64,000 nucleotides of DNA, from NCBI RefSeq assembly GCF_018687695.1, contig NZ_CP061303.1:806001-870000 (forward strand), in the 5' to 3' direction. Within the stretch, counting starts at the first letter, position 1. Each line of letters opens with the position of its first letter. The DNA comes from Polynucleobacter sp. MG-6-Vaara-E2 (GTDB lineage Bacteria > Pseudomonadota > Gammaproteobacteria > Burkholderiales > Burkholderiaceae). The notes under the pieces are model-generated. The model was given only the letters and a program-made list of their open reading frames with translations, did no database searches and had not been told where the DNA came from. Position numbers and translations under genes: made by a program. Positions 1 to 8,006 of the stretch are shown here, in pieces.

Positions 1-449
1 GCTCCGATCCCATGTTTGCTAATAGCAAGCAGGGTGAAAAAATGCGTGACAAGATTCAGAAGATGAATATGGACAGCATTAAACAGCCTTCTGATGGTAA
101 ATACATCGGTGATTGGAAGAAGGGTGAGGCCATTGCACAAAGCGGACGTGGCGCTACTTGGACTGATAAAGCTGATACGCCGATTGGTGGCGGTTGTTAT
201 AACTGTCACCAGATCGATAAGAAAGAAATTTCTTATGGCACGATTGGACCTACCTTGTGGAATTACGGCAAACTCCGTGGCTATTCTCCAGAGGTTGTGA
301 CCTATACCTGGAATCGCATCAATAATTCCAAGGCATATAACGCATGCAGCAATATGCCTCGGTTTGCACACTTCAAGCTCTTAAATGAGCAACAGATTCA
401 GGATGTGATGGCGTTGCTCCTGGATCCTGCTTCTCCATTAAACCAATAA
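1..449 (+). CDS. soxX: SoxX, sulfur-oxidation cytochrome c (5' end missing)
   Basis: C-terminal part of the small c-type cytochrome of the SoxAX complex, which in the periplasm attaches thiosulfate oxidatively to the SoxY carrier. The frame is already open at base 3, so the ATG at 12 is internal and the true start with its signal peptide lies outside the window. One haem c motif, CYNCH, is visible near base 195, and the GPTLWNYGKLRGY and NMPRF segments (the Met is the likely axial ligand) match SoxX. It sits directly before soxB. Identification rests on family resemblance plus context. Confidence 0.88.
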   Translation, partial: SDPMFANSKQGEKMRDKIQKMNMDSIKQPSDGKYIGDWKKGEAIAQSGRGATWTDKADTPIGGGCYNCHQIDKKEISYGTIGPTLWNYGKLRGYSPEVVTYTWNRINNSKAYNACSNMPRFAHFKLLNEQQIQDVMALLLDPASPLNQ

Positions 450-458
450 GGAATCAAA

Positions 459-488
459 AAAACAGGCCGACAGGCCTGTTTTCATAAG
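459..488 (+). terminator. Intrinsic terminator between soxX and soxB
   Basis: A perfect 10-bp stem (AAAACAGGCC / GGCCTGTTTT) with a GACA loop ends in a short T run, 10 bases after the soxX stop. It lies between two genes expected to be co-expressed, so it may attenuate rather than fully stop transcription. The soxB ribosome binding site (AAGGAAA) follows immediately. Confidence 0.75.
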
Positions 489-497
489 GAAAATATC

Positions 498-2228
498 ATG
501 TCTTTAAGTCGTCGCGATTTTTTGCAGGCCTTGGCTATAGCATCTGCAGGCGGAATGAGTTTGCAGTCCAATTTTGTCAATGCACAAACTACTGCGCAAA
601 AATTTTATGACTTGCCTAAATTTGGCAATGTGCACTTTCTACATTTCACAGATTGCCATGCGCAATTGCTGCCAATTTATTTCCGTGAACCCAATGTAAA
701 TTTGGGTATTGGTGCGCAAGAAGGAAAAACGCCTCATTTGGTTGGCGAATATTTCTTAAAAGCCAATGGTATTGCGCCAGGCACTCGTGATGCACACGCA
801 TTTACCTATTTGGATTATGTAGCTGCTGCGCAGAACTACGGCAAGATGGGTGGCTTTGCTCATATGGCCACACTGATCAAGCAAATGAAAGCAAGTCGTC
901 CTGGCGCCTTATTGCTTGATGGTGGCGATACTTGGCAGGGCTCTGGAACTGCGCTTTGGACCAATGGCCAAGATATGGTTGATGCCGCCCTTGCATTGGG
1001 TGTGGATGTCATGACACCGCATTGGGAGATGACGCTTGGCGAAAAGCGTGTGATGGAAATTGTGTATGGCGACTTCAAAGGCAAGGTTTCCTTCATTGCG
1101 CAAAACATTAAGACCGCAGACTTTGGCGATATGGTCTTTAATCCATATGTCATGAAAGTGCAGAATGGCATTCAGGTTGCCATTATTGGACAGGCTTTCC
1201 CATATACGCCAATTGCAAATCCTCGCTATTTCACTCCCGACTGGACCTTTGGTATCCAAGAAGAGAATATGCAAAAGACTATTGATGAGGTCAGATCAAA
1301 AGGAGCGAAGGTAGTAGTGCTCCTATCTCACAATGGTATGGATGTGGACTTGAAGATGGCATCTCGTGTTCGTGGTTTGGACGCAATCCTAGGTGGCCAT
1401 ACTCATGACGGCGTTCCTATTCCGGTTAAGGTAAAAAATGCTGGTGGTGTAACGCTTGTTACCAATGCCGGCTCCAATAGCAAGTTCCTTGGCGTGCTCG
1501 ATTTTGACGTAAAGGGCGGAAAGCCTGTTGATTTCCGTTACAAGTTATTCCCAATCTTCTCGAATATGATTCCGGCAGACTCGACCATGACTAAGCTCAT
1601 TACGAAGGTTAGAGCACCGTATGAGGCTAAGCTGAATGAGAAGTTAGCAACTACCGAAGGTCTCTTATATCGTCGAGGCAACTTCAACGGCAGTTTTGAT
1701 CAACTCATCCTGGATGGCTTAATGGCGCAGAAGAATGCGGAGATTGCGTTTTCACCAGGCTTCCGATGGGGAACCAGCCTCTTGCCGGGCCAGGCAATTA
1801 CTCGCGAGAACTTGTTAGATCAAACCGCGATTACCTACCCATACACCACGGTTACCAACATGAGTGGTGAAACAATCAAAACTATTCTTGAGGACGTGGC
1901 TGATAACTTATTCAACCCAGATCCGTATTACCAGCAGGGTGGCGATATGGTGCGTGTTGGTGGAATGCAGTACACCATTGATCCAGCGCAAACCGCAGGC
2001 AAGAGAATTACAGACATGCGTTTGAATGGTAAACCGATTGAAGCCGACAAGACCTATAAGGTTGCAGGTTGGGCCCCAGTCAGCGAAGAAGCCAAAAACG
2101 CTGGTGGCGAAGCAATCTGGGATGTTATGGAGCGACACCTGCGTGATGTCAAAGTCGTTAAAGCAGTTAAGCTTAATGAGCCAATTATTAAAGGGGTTTC
2201 CAATAACCCTGGCATGGCTCCAATCTAA
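498..2228 (+). CDS. soxB: SoxB thiosulfohydrolase, Tat-exported
   Basis: Periplasmic di-manganese enzyme of the Sox pathway that hydrolyses the terminal sulfonate from the SoxYZ-bound cysteine-S-thiosulfonate and releases sulfate. The 576-aa protein begins with a twin-arginine signal (SRRDFLQ, residues 4-10; likely cleavage after VNA near 29). Metallophosphoesterase motifs are present in order: D52 and H54 in FTDCHAQ, GGDTWQG near 142, SHNGMD near 277 and GGHTHDG near 300. A 5'-nucleotidase-type C-terminal domain follows. Length is normal for SoxB. Start chosen because AAGGAAA lies 6-8 bases upstream of the ATG. Stands behind an intrinsic terminator. Confidence 0.96.
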   Translation: MSLSRRDFLQALAIASAGGMSLQSNFVNAQTTAQKFYDLPKFGNVHFLHFTDCHAQLLPIYFREPNVNLGIGAQEGKTPHLVGEYFLKANGIAPGTRDAHAFTYLDYVAAAQNYGKMGGFAHMATLIKQMKASRPGALLLDGGDTWQGSGTALWTNGQDMVDAALALGVDVMTPHWEMTLGEKRVMEIVYGDFKGKVSFIAQNIKTADFGDMVFNPYVMKVQNGIQVAIIGQAFPYTPIANPRYFTPDWTFGIQEENMQKTIDEVRSKGAKVVVLLSHNGMDVDLKMASRVRGLDAILGGHTHDGVPIPVKVKNAGGVTLVTNAGSNSKFLGVLDFDVKGGKPVDFRYKLFPIFSNMIPADSTMTKLITKVRAPYEAKLNEKLATTEGLLYRRGNFNGSFDQLILDGLMAQKNAEIAFSPGFRWGTSLLPGQAITRENLLDQTAITYPYTTVTNMSGETIKTILEDVADNLFNPDPYYQQGGDMVRVGGMQYTIDPAQTAGKRITDMRLNGKPIEADKTYKVAGWAPVSEEAKNAGGEAIWDVMERHLRDVKVVKAVKLNEPIIKGVSNNPGMAPI

Positions 2229-2249
2229 TTAACTTCATCGAATAGTCAT

Positions 2250-2687
2250 ATGAAAAAACTACTTTCCTTTCTTACTGCTCTGGCCCTTACTTTAGGGTTC
2301 TTCTCAACTGCTTTAGCTCAACCTACGGGCAATACCAAAGTGGTTTATCACATTGACGATGCTGAGACTCAAGGCCTGAAAGGTCTACGCAACATTCGTA
2401 ACCATTTGGATACTTCTCCCAATACCATGATCATCGTTGTGACTCATGCTAATGGCGTTGATTTGTTAATGGAAGGTGCAAAGGATAAGAAAAATAATGT
2501 GGAATATGCGCCATTAGTTGGAGCCCTCAAATCTCGTGGTGTGAAATTTGAGGTTTGCGAAATTACTTTGAAAAATCGTAATCTTAAAAAAGACCAATTC
2601 ACCCTTGACGCGGATTTCACGCCATCAGGGGTGGTGCGTGTAGCTGATCTGCAATACAAAGACGGCTTTGCCTACATCAAGCCTTAA
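2250..2687 (+). CDS. Secreted DsrE/DsrF-like protein
   Basis: 145-aa protein with a clear Sec signal peptide (hydrophobic core about residues 5-22, cleavage after ALA) followed by a DsrE-type fold: VVYHIDD at the start, the VVTHANGVDLL strand-helix, and one cysteine in FEVCEITL. DsrE-family proteins carry or transfer sulfane sulfur on a conserved cysteine; secreted single-cysteine versions are known near sox genes, but their exact role is not settled. It lies 21 bp after soxB and 8 bp before the metallo-hydrolase gene, which argues for one transcript. Sulfur-carrier function is inference. Confidence 0.8.
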   Translation: MKKLLSFLTALALTLGFFSTALAQPTGNTKVVYHIDDAETQGLKGLRNIRNHLDTSPNTMIIVVTHANGVDLLMEGAKDKKNNVEYAPLVGALKSRGVKFEVCEITLKNRNLKKDQFTLDADFTPSGVVRVADLQYKDGFAYIKP

Positions 2688-2695
2688 GCCACCGC

Positions 2696-3649
2696 ATGAA
2701 GTGTCTTAACAGTTTTCTAAGGATCCTTTTGGGATCCTTTGTCTTTTGTGGCCTAGCCTTTGGGCAGGGAAGGCCTGCCGATACAGTTCAGTTTAAACCC
2801 ATTCAGGTGGCTCCACATACGTATTTTGTGCAAGGTTTTGCTGAGATGGGTAGTAGTGCCAATCAGAACTTTATTTCCAATGCGGGATTTGTGGTGACGC
2901 CAGGTGGAGTGGTCGTGGTAGATGCCTTGGGCTCACCTATCTTGGCCCAGAAGCTCATTGCTGAAATTAAGAAGGTGACCAATCAAAAAATTGTGGCTGT
3001 CATTGTCAGTCACTATCATGCTGACCATGTATACGGCTTGCAGGAATTTAAAAAGACTGGTGCCAAGATTTATGCGCAAGGAGAGGGGCGAAACTACCTT
3101 TCTTCTGAAACTGCAAAACAACGCTTGATTGCATCCAGAATTGATTTTTCTCCTTGGGTAAATGCCAATACAAGGTTGGTTGCTGCTGATGAATGGATTG
3201 ATCAGAAAACAAAGCTGACGATTGGTGGTATTGAATTCTTTGTTAGTAGAGTAGGGCCTGCGCATGCGCCAGAGGATCTGATGGTGTATGTACCATCAGA
3301 AAGGGTACTTTTTGCTGGGGACTTGGTTTTTAGAGGGCGCATTCCATTTGTGGGCAACGCCGATAGTAAAGGGTGGCTAGTTGCTCTAGATGAAATCGAA
3401 AAATTAAATCCTAATATTGTGATTCCAGGTCATGGCTCTTATTCGGTAAAGCCGGTTGAAGACATCGCCTTTACAAGGGAGTATCTCAAGTATTTGCGGC
3501 AATCCATGTCTGATGCAGCTCTCAATCTCGATCCGTTTGAGGAAGCCTACAAACAAGCAGATTGGTCTGAATATGAAGGAATGCCTTTATTTAGGGCGGC
3601 CAATCGCATGAATGCCTATAACGTTTACCTATCAATCCAGGCGGAATAG
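2696..3649 (+). CDS. Secreted metallo-beta-lactamase-fold hydrolase (SoxH-like)
   Basis: 317-aa protein with an N-terminal hydrophobic signal peptide (about residues 1-24, likely cleavage after AFG) and an MBL fold. Zinc-ligand motifs are complete: SHYHADH near residue 104, GPAHAPED near 188, LFAGDLVF near 205 and PGHGS near 245. This class includes SoxH and quinoprotein-relay metallohydrolases found near sox genes; the substrate is unknown. The ATG lies 8 bp after the dsrE-like stop and has no strong Shine-Dalgarno, so translational coupling is likely. It may act on a sulfur ester or persulfide in the periplasm (inference). Confidence 0.8.
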   Translation: MKCLNSFLRILLGSFVFCGLAFGQGRPADTVQFKPIQVAPHTYFVQGFAEMGSSANQNFISNAGFVVTPGGVVVVDALGSPILAQKLIAEIKKVTNQKIVAVIVSHYHADHVYGLQEFKKTGAKIYAQGEGRNYLSSETAKQRLIASRIDFSPWVNANTRLVAADEWIDQKTKLTIGGIEFFVSRVGPAHAPEDLMVYVPSERVLFAGDLVFRGRIPFVGNADSKGWLVALDEIEKLNPNIVIPGHGSYSVKPVEDIAFTREYLKYLRQSMSDAALNLDPFEEAYKQADWSEYEGMPLFRAANRMNAYNVYLSIQAE

Positions 3650-3707
3650 GGCAATTTTGGTCATTGGGCCTTAAAATAGAGGATTAATGCTAAATCCTTG
3701 ATTTGTA

Positions 3708-4025
3708 ATGAAAATGATTTTTATTCGAACCCTTTCAGTCGCGATTCTGAGTGCGCTCATTTCCGCACCAGTCTTTTCTGCTCCTGATTTGGCAAACGGT
3801 AAAACCATTGATCAACAAAAATGCTATGCCTGCCATGCCAAGAAAACTGGTTTTGGTAATGGTGACATGATCTATACGCGTAGCGACAGCAAGGTGAAGT
3901 CGATGGCCAGCTTGAAGAAGATGGTGGGTCTGTGCAATACCGAACTACGTTTAGATCTTTTTCCCGAGGATGAGGTAGATGTTGCTGCCTATCTCAATCA
4001 ACAATTTTATAAATTTAAACCTTAA
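3708..4025 (+). CDS. Small periplasmic c-type cytochrome
   Basis: 105-aa protein with a signal peptide (hydrophobic segment about residues 4-22, cleavage after VFS) and a single haem c site CYACH around residue 39. A Met in GNGDMIY could be the distal ligand. It sits between the MBL hydrolase and the YeeE transporter, so it probably accepts electrons from a sulfur-oxidising enzyme. No strong ribosome binding site is seen; two ATGs (3708 and 3714) are in frame. The donor and acceptor cannot be read from sequence. Confidence 0.8.
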   Translation: MKMIFIRTLSVAILSALISAPVFSAPDLANGKTIDQQKCYACHAKKTGFGNGDMIYTRSDSKVKSMASLKKMVGLCNTELRLDLFPEDEVDVAAYLNQQFYKFKP

Positions 4026-4043
4026 TTTTTTTATACAGTCGCT

Positions 4044-5165
4044 ATGGATGTTGTAGATATCAATTCATTAAGTAAGTCAGTCCTTTGGGCAACTTTTGTA
4101 ATTACCTTTTTGCTTGGTGCGGTTATGCAAAAGACTGGCTTTTGTAGCATGGGTGCGGTTTCTGATGCGTTCATTATGTCCAGTTGGGAACGCTTAAGAC
4201 AATGGTTTTTGGCAATCGGAGTTGCCATTGTTGGTTTTGCTTTGATGTCTTATCTGGGCTTGGTTGATCCGCTCAAAAGTTTCTATACCAGCAATAAGTT
4301 CTTATGGCTTTCCACGATTGTTGGTAGCACACTATTTGGTTTTGGAATGGTTTTAGCATCTGGATGTGGTAGCAAGACCTTGGTGCGTATCGGTGGTGGC
4401 AACTTGAAGTCGGTGATCGTCTTTATGGTGCTGGGTTTGTCTGCCTATATGACGATGCGCGGTTTCTTGGGTGTTGTGCGTATCAATACTTTGGATACAG
4501 TATTTATTGCATTCAATACTCCACAAGATTTGCCTAGTCTCCTCAGCGGTCCTTTGGGTATAGCGCGCGCTAATCTTCATCTTGCTTTGGGATTAGTAAT
4601 TGGCTTTGCATTTATTGCCTATGCCTTGGCCAACAAAGCATTTTGGACGGCCAATAACCTATTCGCTGGTGTTGCAGTAGGAGTAGCAATCTGCGCAGTG
4701 TGGTGGGTATCGGGTAATTTGGGGTTTGTAGCAGAAGATCCCAATACGCTTGAAGAAGTATTCTTGGTGACGAATTCTGGTCGCATGGAGAGTCTGTCTT
4801 TTGTTGCACCATATGCATACTCCCTTGACTGGCTCATGATGTATAGCGATACATCAAAAGTGCTTACTGTAGGCATTGTTGCGGTGGCGGGAATGATTTT
4901 GGGTTCATTCATCGTTTCTTTGCTGACTAAGTCTTTTCGTTGGGAATCATTCCGCAATACTGAAGACACTGCCAATCATTTAGTGGGCGCCACCCTAATG
5001 GGTTTTGGTGGTGTGACAGCCTTAGGCTGTACAGTTGGTCAGGGCTTAAGCGGCATCTCTACACTTGCAGTGGGCTCCTTATTGGCACTACCAGGCTTTA
5101 TCTTTGGTGCCTATTTGGCTTTACGTTATTTAAAGATGCGCCTTGCTCCAAACCCTTGCAGTTAA
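4044..5165 (+). CDS. YeeE/YedE-family sulfur transporter, full length
   Basis: 373-aa polytopic inner-membrane protein with two internally similar halves. Each half carries the family's cysteine motif: ASGCGSKTLVRIGGG near residue 110 and ALGCTVGQGLSG near residue 330; an additional KTGFCSMGAVSDAF segment lies near residue 30. YeeE/YedE proteins include thiosulfate importers (TsuA) and SoxT proteins, in which these cysteines relay the substrate. In this sulfur cluster it most likely imports thiosulfate or another sulfane-sulfur compound. The start lies 18 bp after the cytochrome gene with no obvious Shine-Dalgarno. Confidence 0.85.
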   Translation: MDVVDINSLSKSVLWATFVITFLLGAVMQKTGFCSMGAVSDAFIMSSWERLRQWFLAIGVAIVGFALMSYLGLVDPLKSFYTSNKFLWLSTIVGSTLFGFGMVLASGCGSKTLVRIGGGNLKSVIVFMVLGLSAYMTMRGFLGVVRINTLDTVFIAFNTPQDLPSLLSGPLGIARANLHLALGLVIGFAFIAYALANKAFWTANNLFAGVAVGVAICAVWWVSGNLGFVAEDPNTLEEVFLVTNSGRMESLSFVAPYAYSLDWLMMYSDTSKVLTVGIVAVAGMILGSFIVSLLTKSFRWESFRNTEDTANHLVGATLMGFGGVTALGCTVGQGLSGISTLAVGSLLALPGFIFGAYLALRYLKMRLAPNPCS

Positions 5166-5187
5166 CTCGAACACGCTAGAAAAACAC

Positions 5188-5625
5188 ATGCAAATCGATT
5201 GGCTCTCATTTACCCCCATCCCATCACTATTGGGTGGAATGATTTTGGGGATTGCAGCAGCGCTTTATGTTTTACTCCACGGCCGCATTCTGGGTATTAG
5301 TGGAATTGTTTCTGGCTTGCTGCATCCAAAGCAAGGCGATCGTGCTTGGCGCATTGCGCTCATCTTAGGATTGGTTACTGCTCCAGTATTAGCAGCCTTG
5401 TTCTTTGAAATTCGTCCGATTATTGAAGTGGATGCCGATTGGTTTGCAGTGCTAGTAGCAGGTGTTTTAGTAGGGTTCGGTGCGCAATATGGCTCTGGTT
5501 GCACCAGCGGCCATGGTATCTGCGGACTTTCTCGTCTATCCCCACGTTCATTAGTAGCAACACTCTCATTCATGGGTGCTGGCTTTCTCATTGTGTTTGT
5601 CCTTCGCCATGTGATCGGAGCTTAA
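5188..5625 (+). CDS. Half-size YeeE/YedE-family transporter subunit
   Basis: 145-aa membrane protein with about four hydrophobic segments and one family cysteine motif, GSGCTSGHGICGLSR, near residue 107. The start at 5188 (MQIDWLSF) is preferred over an in-frame ATG at 5143 because the latter would overlap the previous gene by 23 bp and precede a hydrophilic stretch untypical of the family. It is half the length of the preceding transporter and is followed 1 bp later by a second half-size protein. The two probably form a heterodimer equivalent to one full-length YeeE (PmpA/PmpB-like). Confidence 0.84.
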   Translation: MQIDWLSFTPIPSLLGGMILGIAAALYVLLHGRILGISGIVSGLLHPKQGDRAWRIALILGLVTAPVLAALFFEIRPIIEVDADWFAVLVAGVLVGFGAQYGSGCTSGHGICGLSRLSPRSLVATLSFMGAGFLIVFVLRHVIGA

Positions 5626-5626
5626 G

Positions 5627-6058
5627 ATGAGAAAGCACTTCAGTTTATTGAGTCAGTACTTGATCGGCGTTTTGTTTGGTTTGGGTCTGATTATTTCTGG
5701 CATGAGCAATCCACAGAAAATCTTAGGATTTTTGGATTTGGCTGGATCGTGGGATCCATCGTTGATGTTTGTGATAGCTGGCGCGCTTATAGTTGGTCTT
5801 GGCGGTTTTTATGTTGTCAGTAAACGTACCGAAGCCTTCTTTGGTGGTGCCTTGCATATTCCCAAACGCCGTGACATTACTAAGCCACTGATTATTGGCA
5901 GTCTCATTTTTGGCACCGGCTGGGGTATTGCGGGCTTTTGTCCTGGACCCGCCTTGGTTGCCTTAGGTGCTGGACACCTCAAGGCTTTAGTGTTCCTGAT
6001 CGCCATGTTGGTGGGCATGGAGCTTTGCGACCGCTTCTTTAGCGCCCACAAAAGATAG
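5627..6058 (+). CDS. Half-size YedE/DUF6691-type transporter subunit
   Basis: 143-aa membrane protein with four likely transmembrane helices. The motif GWGIAGFCPGPALVALG near residue 103 places a conserved cysteine as in the DUF6691/YedE partner proteins. The ATG is one base after the stop of the previous half-size gene, which implies co-translation and a paired complex. Such pairs occur beside Blh-type genes in BigR-controlled sulfide-detoxification operons; the DUF442 gene 76 bp downstream fits that picture, although no ArsR/BigR gene is present here. Confidence 0.84.
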   Translation: MRKHFSLLSQYLIGVLFGLGLIISGMSNPQKILGFLDLAGSWDPSLMFVIAGALIVGLGGFYVVSKRTEAFFGGALHIPKRRDITKPLIIGSLIFGTGWGIAGFCPGPALVALGAGHLKALVFLIAMLVGMELCDRFFSAHKR

Positions 6059-6134
6059 CCTAAGACAGCCCAATAGCGCCTGATTTAGAATGAATCCTAT
6101 TCTTAGTGATTAATTCTTAATTGAAGAGGGTGCA

Positions 6135-6479
6135 ATGAGTCTTCCCATTACTTGTCATAACGATCAATTCGGTACTCTCGGTCAGATTGGTCCAAGTCAT
6201 TTAGCTGAAATTGCCCGGCAAGGCTACAAAAGCGTTATCAATAATCGTCCCGACGGCGAAGGTGGTCCTGATCAACCCACCAATGCCAGCATTCAAGCGG
6301 AAGCGGAAAAGTTAGGATTGAACTACGCCTACTTACCAGTAGTGCCCAGTGCGATGACTGTTGAACAAGTGCGAGAGATGGCGCGTTTATTAAAGACGAT
6401 GCCAGGTCCAGTACTTGCTTTTTGCCGTTCTGGTGCACGCTCCACTAATTTGTATCAACTTGCATTGCAAGTGAAGTAA
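6135..6479 (+). CDS. DUF442 (TIGR01244) sulfurtransferase-like protein
   Basis: 114-aa cytoplasmic protein with a dual-specificity-phosphatase-like fold. A loop FCRSGARS near residue 96 carries the nucleophilic cysteine followed by Arg, and NNRPDGEGG near residue 36 is typical of the family. In Blh proteins this domain is fused to an ETHE1-type persulfide dioxygenase; here it stands alone. A ribosome binding site GAAGAGGG lies upstream. Its position after the YeeE pair suggests handling of imported sulfane sulfur, but phosphatase activity cannot be excluded from sequence. Confidence 0.82.
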   Translation: MSLPITCHNDQFGTLGQIGPSHLAEIARQGYKSVINNRPDGEGGPDQPTNASIQAEAEKLGLNYAYLPVVPSAMTVEQVREMARLLKTMPGPVLAFCRSGARSTNLYQLALQVK

Positions 6480-6499
6480 TTCAGCAGCAGTCAAACACT

Positions 6500-6919
6500 A
6501 TGCGCATTGCGATCCCCGAAGAACGTAAGCTCGTTCATGAAATGAACATGCCTATTCGTTGGGGTGATATGGACGCCTATGGGCATGTCAATAACACCGT
6601 GTACTTTCGTTATATGGAGCAAGCGCGGGTGGAGTGGATCACCTCTTTAGGTTATCAAGTGGCTCCTGGTCGCGAATCCATGTTGATGATGAATGGCTTT
6701 TGTAACTTCTACAAACAACTTTCTTATCCAGGCGATTTAATCTTAAAAACATCCATTGGCGCTATTGGCAGAACCAGTATGGATGTCTATACCAGCATGG
6801 CTTTAAGCGCTACGCCAGATGAAGAGGCTGCTATTGGTGGAGCCACGATGGTCTGGGTAGATCTCACCACCAATAAATCAGCACCCTGGCCTGATCATAT
6901 TTTGCAAAAGATTAGCTAA
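6500..6919 (+). CDS. Hotdog-fold acyl-CoA thioesterase
   Basis: 139-aa single-domain hotdog protein of the 4-hydroxybenzoyl-CoA thioesterase/YbgC-like family. The signature RWGDMDAYGHVNNTVYFRY (about residues 21-39) holds the catalytic Asp. It hydrolyses an acyl-CoA; the substrate cannot be told from sequence. It lies 20 bp after the DUF442 gene and 9 bp before mnmH, so a short operon is likely, but no functional link is evident. Confidence 0.87.
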   Translation: MRIAIPEERKLVHEMNMPIRWGDMDAYGHVNNTVYFRYMEQARVEWITSLGYQVAPGRESMLMMNGFCNFYKQLSYPGDLILKTSIGAIGRTSMDVYTSMALSATPDEEAAIGGATMVWVDLTTNKSAPWPDHILQKIS

Positions 6920-6928
6920 CGCTGCGCT

Positions 6929-8002
6929 ATGCAACCTAGCAATCCCCACATTCTTAAACTAGAACAATTTCTATCAGAGCTAGATCGTTTTGATCTTGTG
7001 ATCGATGTGAGATCCCCCGCGGAGTTTGCTCTAGATCACATTCCAGGTGCAGTGAACTATCCTGTTTTAGATAACGATGAGCGCGCACAAATTGGCACTC
7101 TTTACAAACAAGTTTCACCATTTGCCGCTAAGAAGCTCGGTGCCGCATTAGTTTCTCGCAATATTGCCAATCACCTTGAAAACCATTTATTAGAACTCCC
7201 ACGTGAGTGGCGACCACTGATTTACTGTTGGCGTGGTGGTGAGAGAAGCGGGGCGTTTACCCACATTCTCAATCGTATTGGCTGGAAAGCGATGCAGCTC
7301 GAGGGTGGCTACCAAGGATTTAGGCGAACTGTTATTGACGGCCTAGAAGAATCTGCTAAACATTTTTCTTTCCAAGTGATTTGTGGCATGACCGGTAGCG
7401 GTAAGACCAGAGTTCTGCAGGAGGCGCAAAACTATGGTGCCCAGATCTTAGATCTCGAGGCTTTGGCGATACATCGTGGATCCGTCCTTGGTAATGAGCC
7501 CAATATTGAGCAGCCTTCGCAAAAAGGCTTTGAGACTGAACTTTGGAATGCGCTACGCTCTCTAGATCCCGCTAGGCCAGTTCTCGTTGAGTCAGAAAGC
7601 AAGAAGGTAGGCGGTGTACATATACCTGACGCTCTGATGGAAAAGATTCGCAATGGGGCTTGTATTGAACTACGCTCGAGCACACAAACACGGGTGTCGT
7701 GGCTCATCCGTGAATACCATCATTTTTTGAGTGATACCGACAACTTCAAACGAAAATTGTCTTTGCTAACGGCTCATTATGGAAAAGTGCAGATTGCTAA
7801 ATGGAATGAGGCGATTGATGCAGGGCAGTTTCCAGAATTAGTAGAAGAGTTGTTGGTCAAGCACTATGACCCATCCTATCAATCCTCGATCGTGCGCAAT
7901 TTTCCTCAATATAAGATTGAGAACTTTGTGCAACTAGAGGATGACAGTGATGAGGCCTTTGCTAATGCAGCAAAGGCCATCGTAGCAAAAATGAAGCCCT
8001 AG
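6929..8002 (+). CDS. mnmH: tRNA 2-selenouridine synthase
   Basis: 357-aa two-domain enzyme that converts 2-thiouridine at the wobble position of Lys, Glu and Gln tRNAs to 2-selenouridine through a geranylated intermediate, using selenophosphate. The N-terminal rhodanese domain (about 15-135) has C100 in IYCWRGGERSG; the C-terminal P-loop is GMTGSGKT at 153-160. Length fits SelU/MnmH. Selenophosphate synthetase (selD) is not in this window. Convergent with the gene after it, only 4 bp apart. Confidence 0.95.
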   Translation: MQPSNPHILKLEQFLSELDRFDLVIDVRSPAEFALDHIPGAVNYPVLDNDERAQIGTLYKQVSPFAAKKLGAALVSRNIANHLENHLLELPREWRPLIYCWRGGERSGAFTHILNRIGWKAMQLEGGYQGFRRTVIDGLEESAKHFSFQVICGMTGSGKTRVLQEAQNYGAQILDLEALAIHRGSVLGNEPNIEQPSQKGFETELWNALRSLDPARPVLVESESKKVGGVHIPDALMEKIRNGACIELRSSTQTRVSWLIREYHHFLSDTDNFKRKLSLLTAHYGKVQIAKWNEAIDAGQFPELVEELLVKHYDPSYQSSIVRNFPQYKIENFVQLEDDSDEAFANAAKAIVAKMKP

Positions 8003-8006
8003 CTTC

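Noticed and set aside
12..14. ATG at 12 as the start of soxX
   Set aside because: The frame is open to the window edge, and the protein from here would lack the signal peptide required for a periplasmic cytochrome.
4030..4044. TATACA box 7 bp before the YeeE ATG, suggesting a leaderless transcript
   Set aside because: No -35 element at the right distance, and the gene is 18 bp behind another on the same strand, so operon read-through is simpler.
6085..6107. Short inverted repeat AGAAT...ATTCT before the DUF442 gene as a BigR-like operator
   Set aside because: Only five bases per arm with a 7-nt spacer, overlapping a possible -10 TAGAAT; no ArsR-type regulator gene is in the window.
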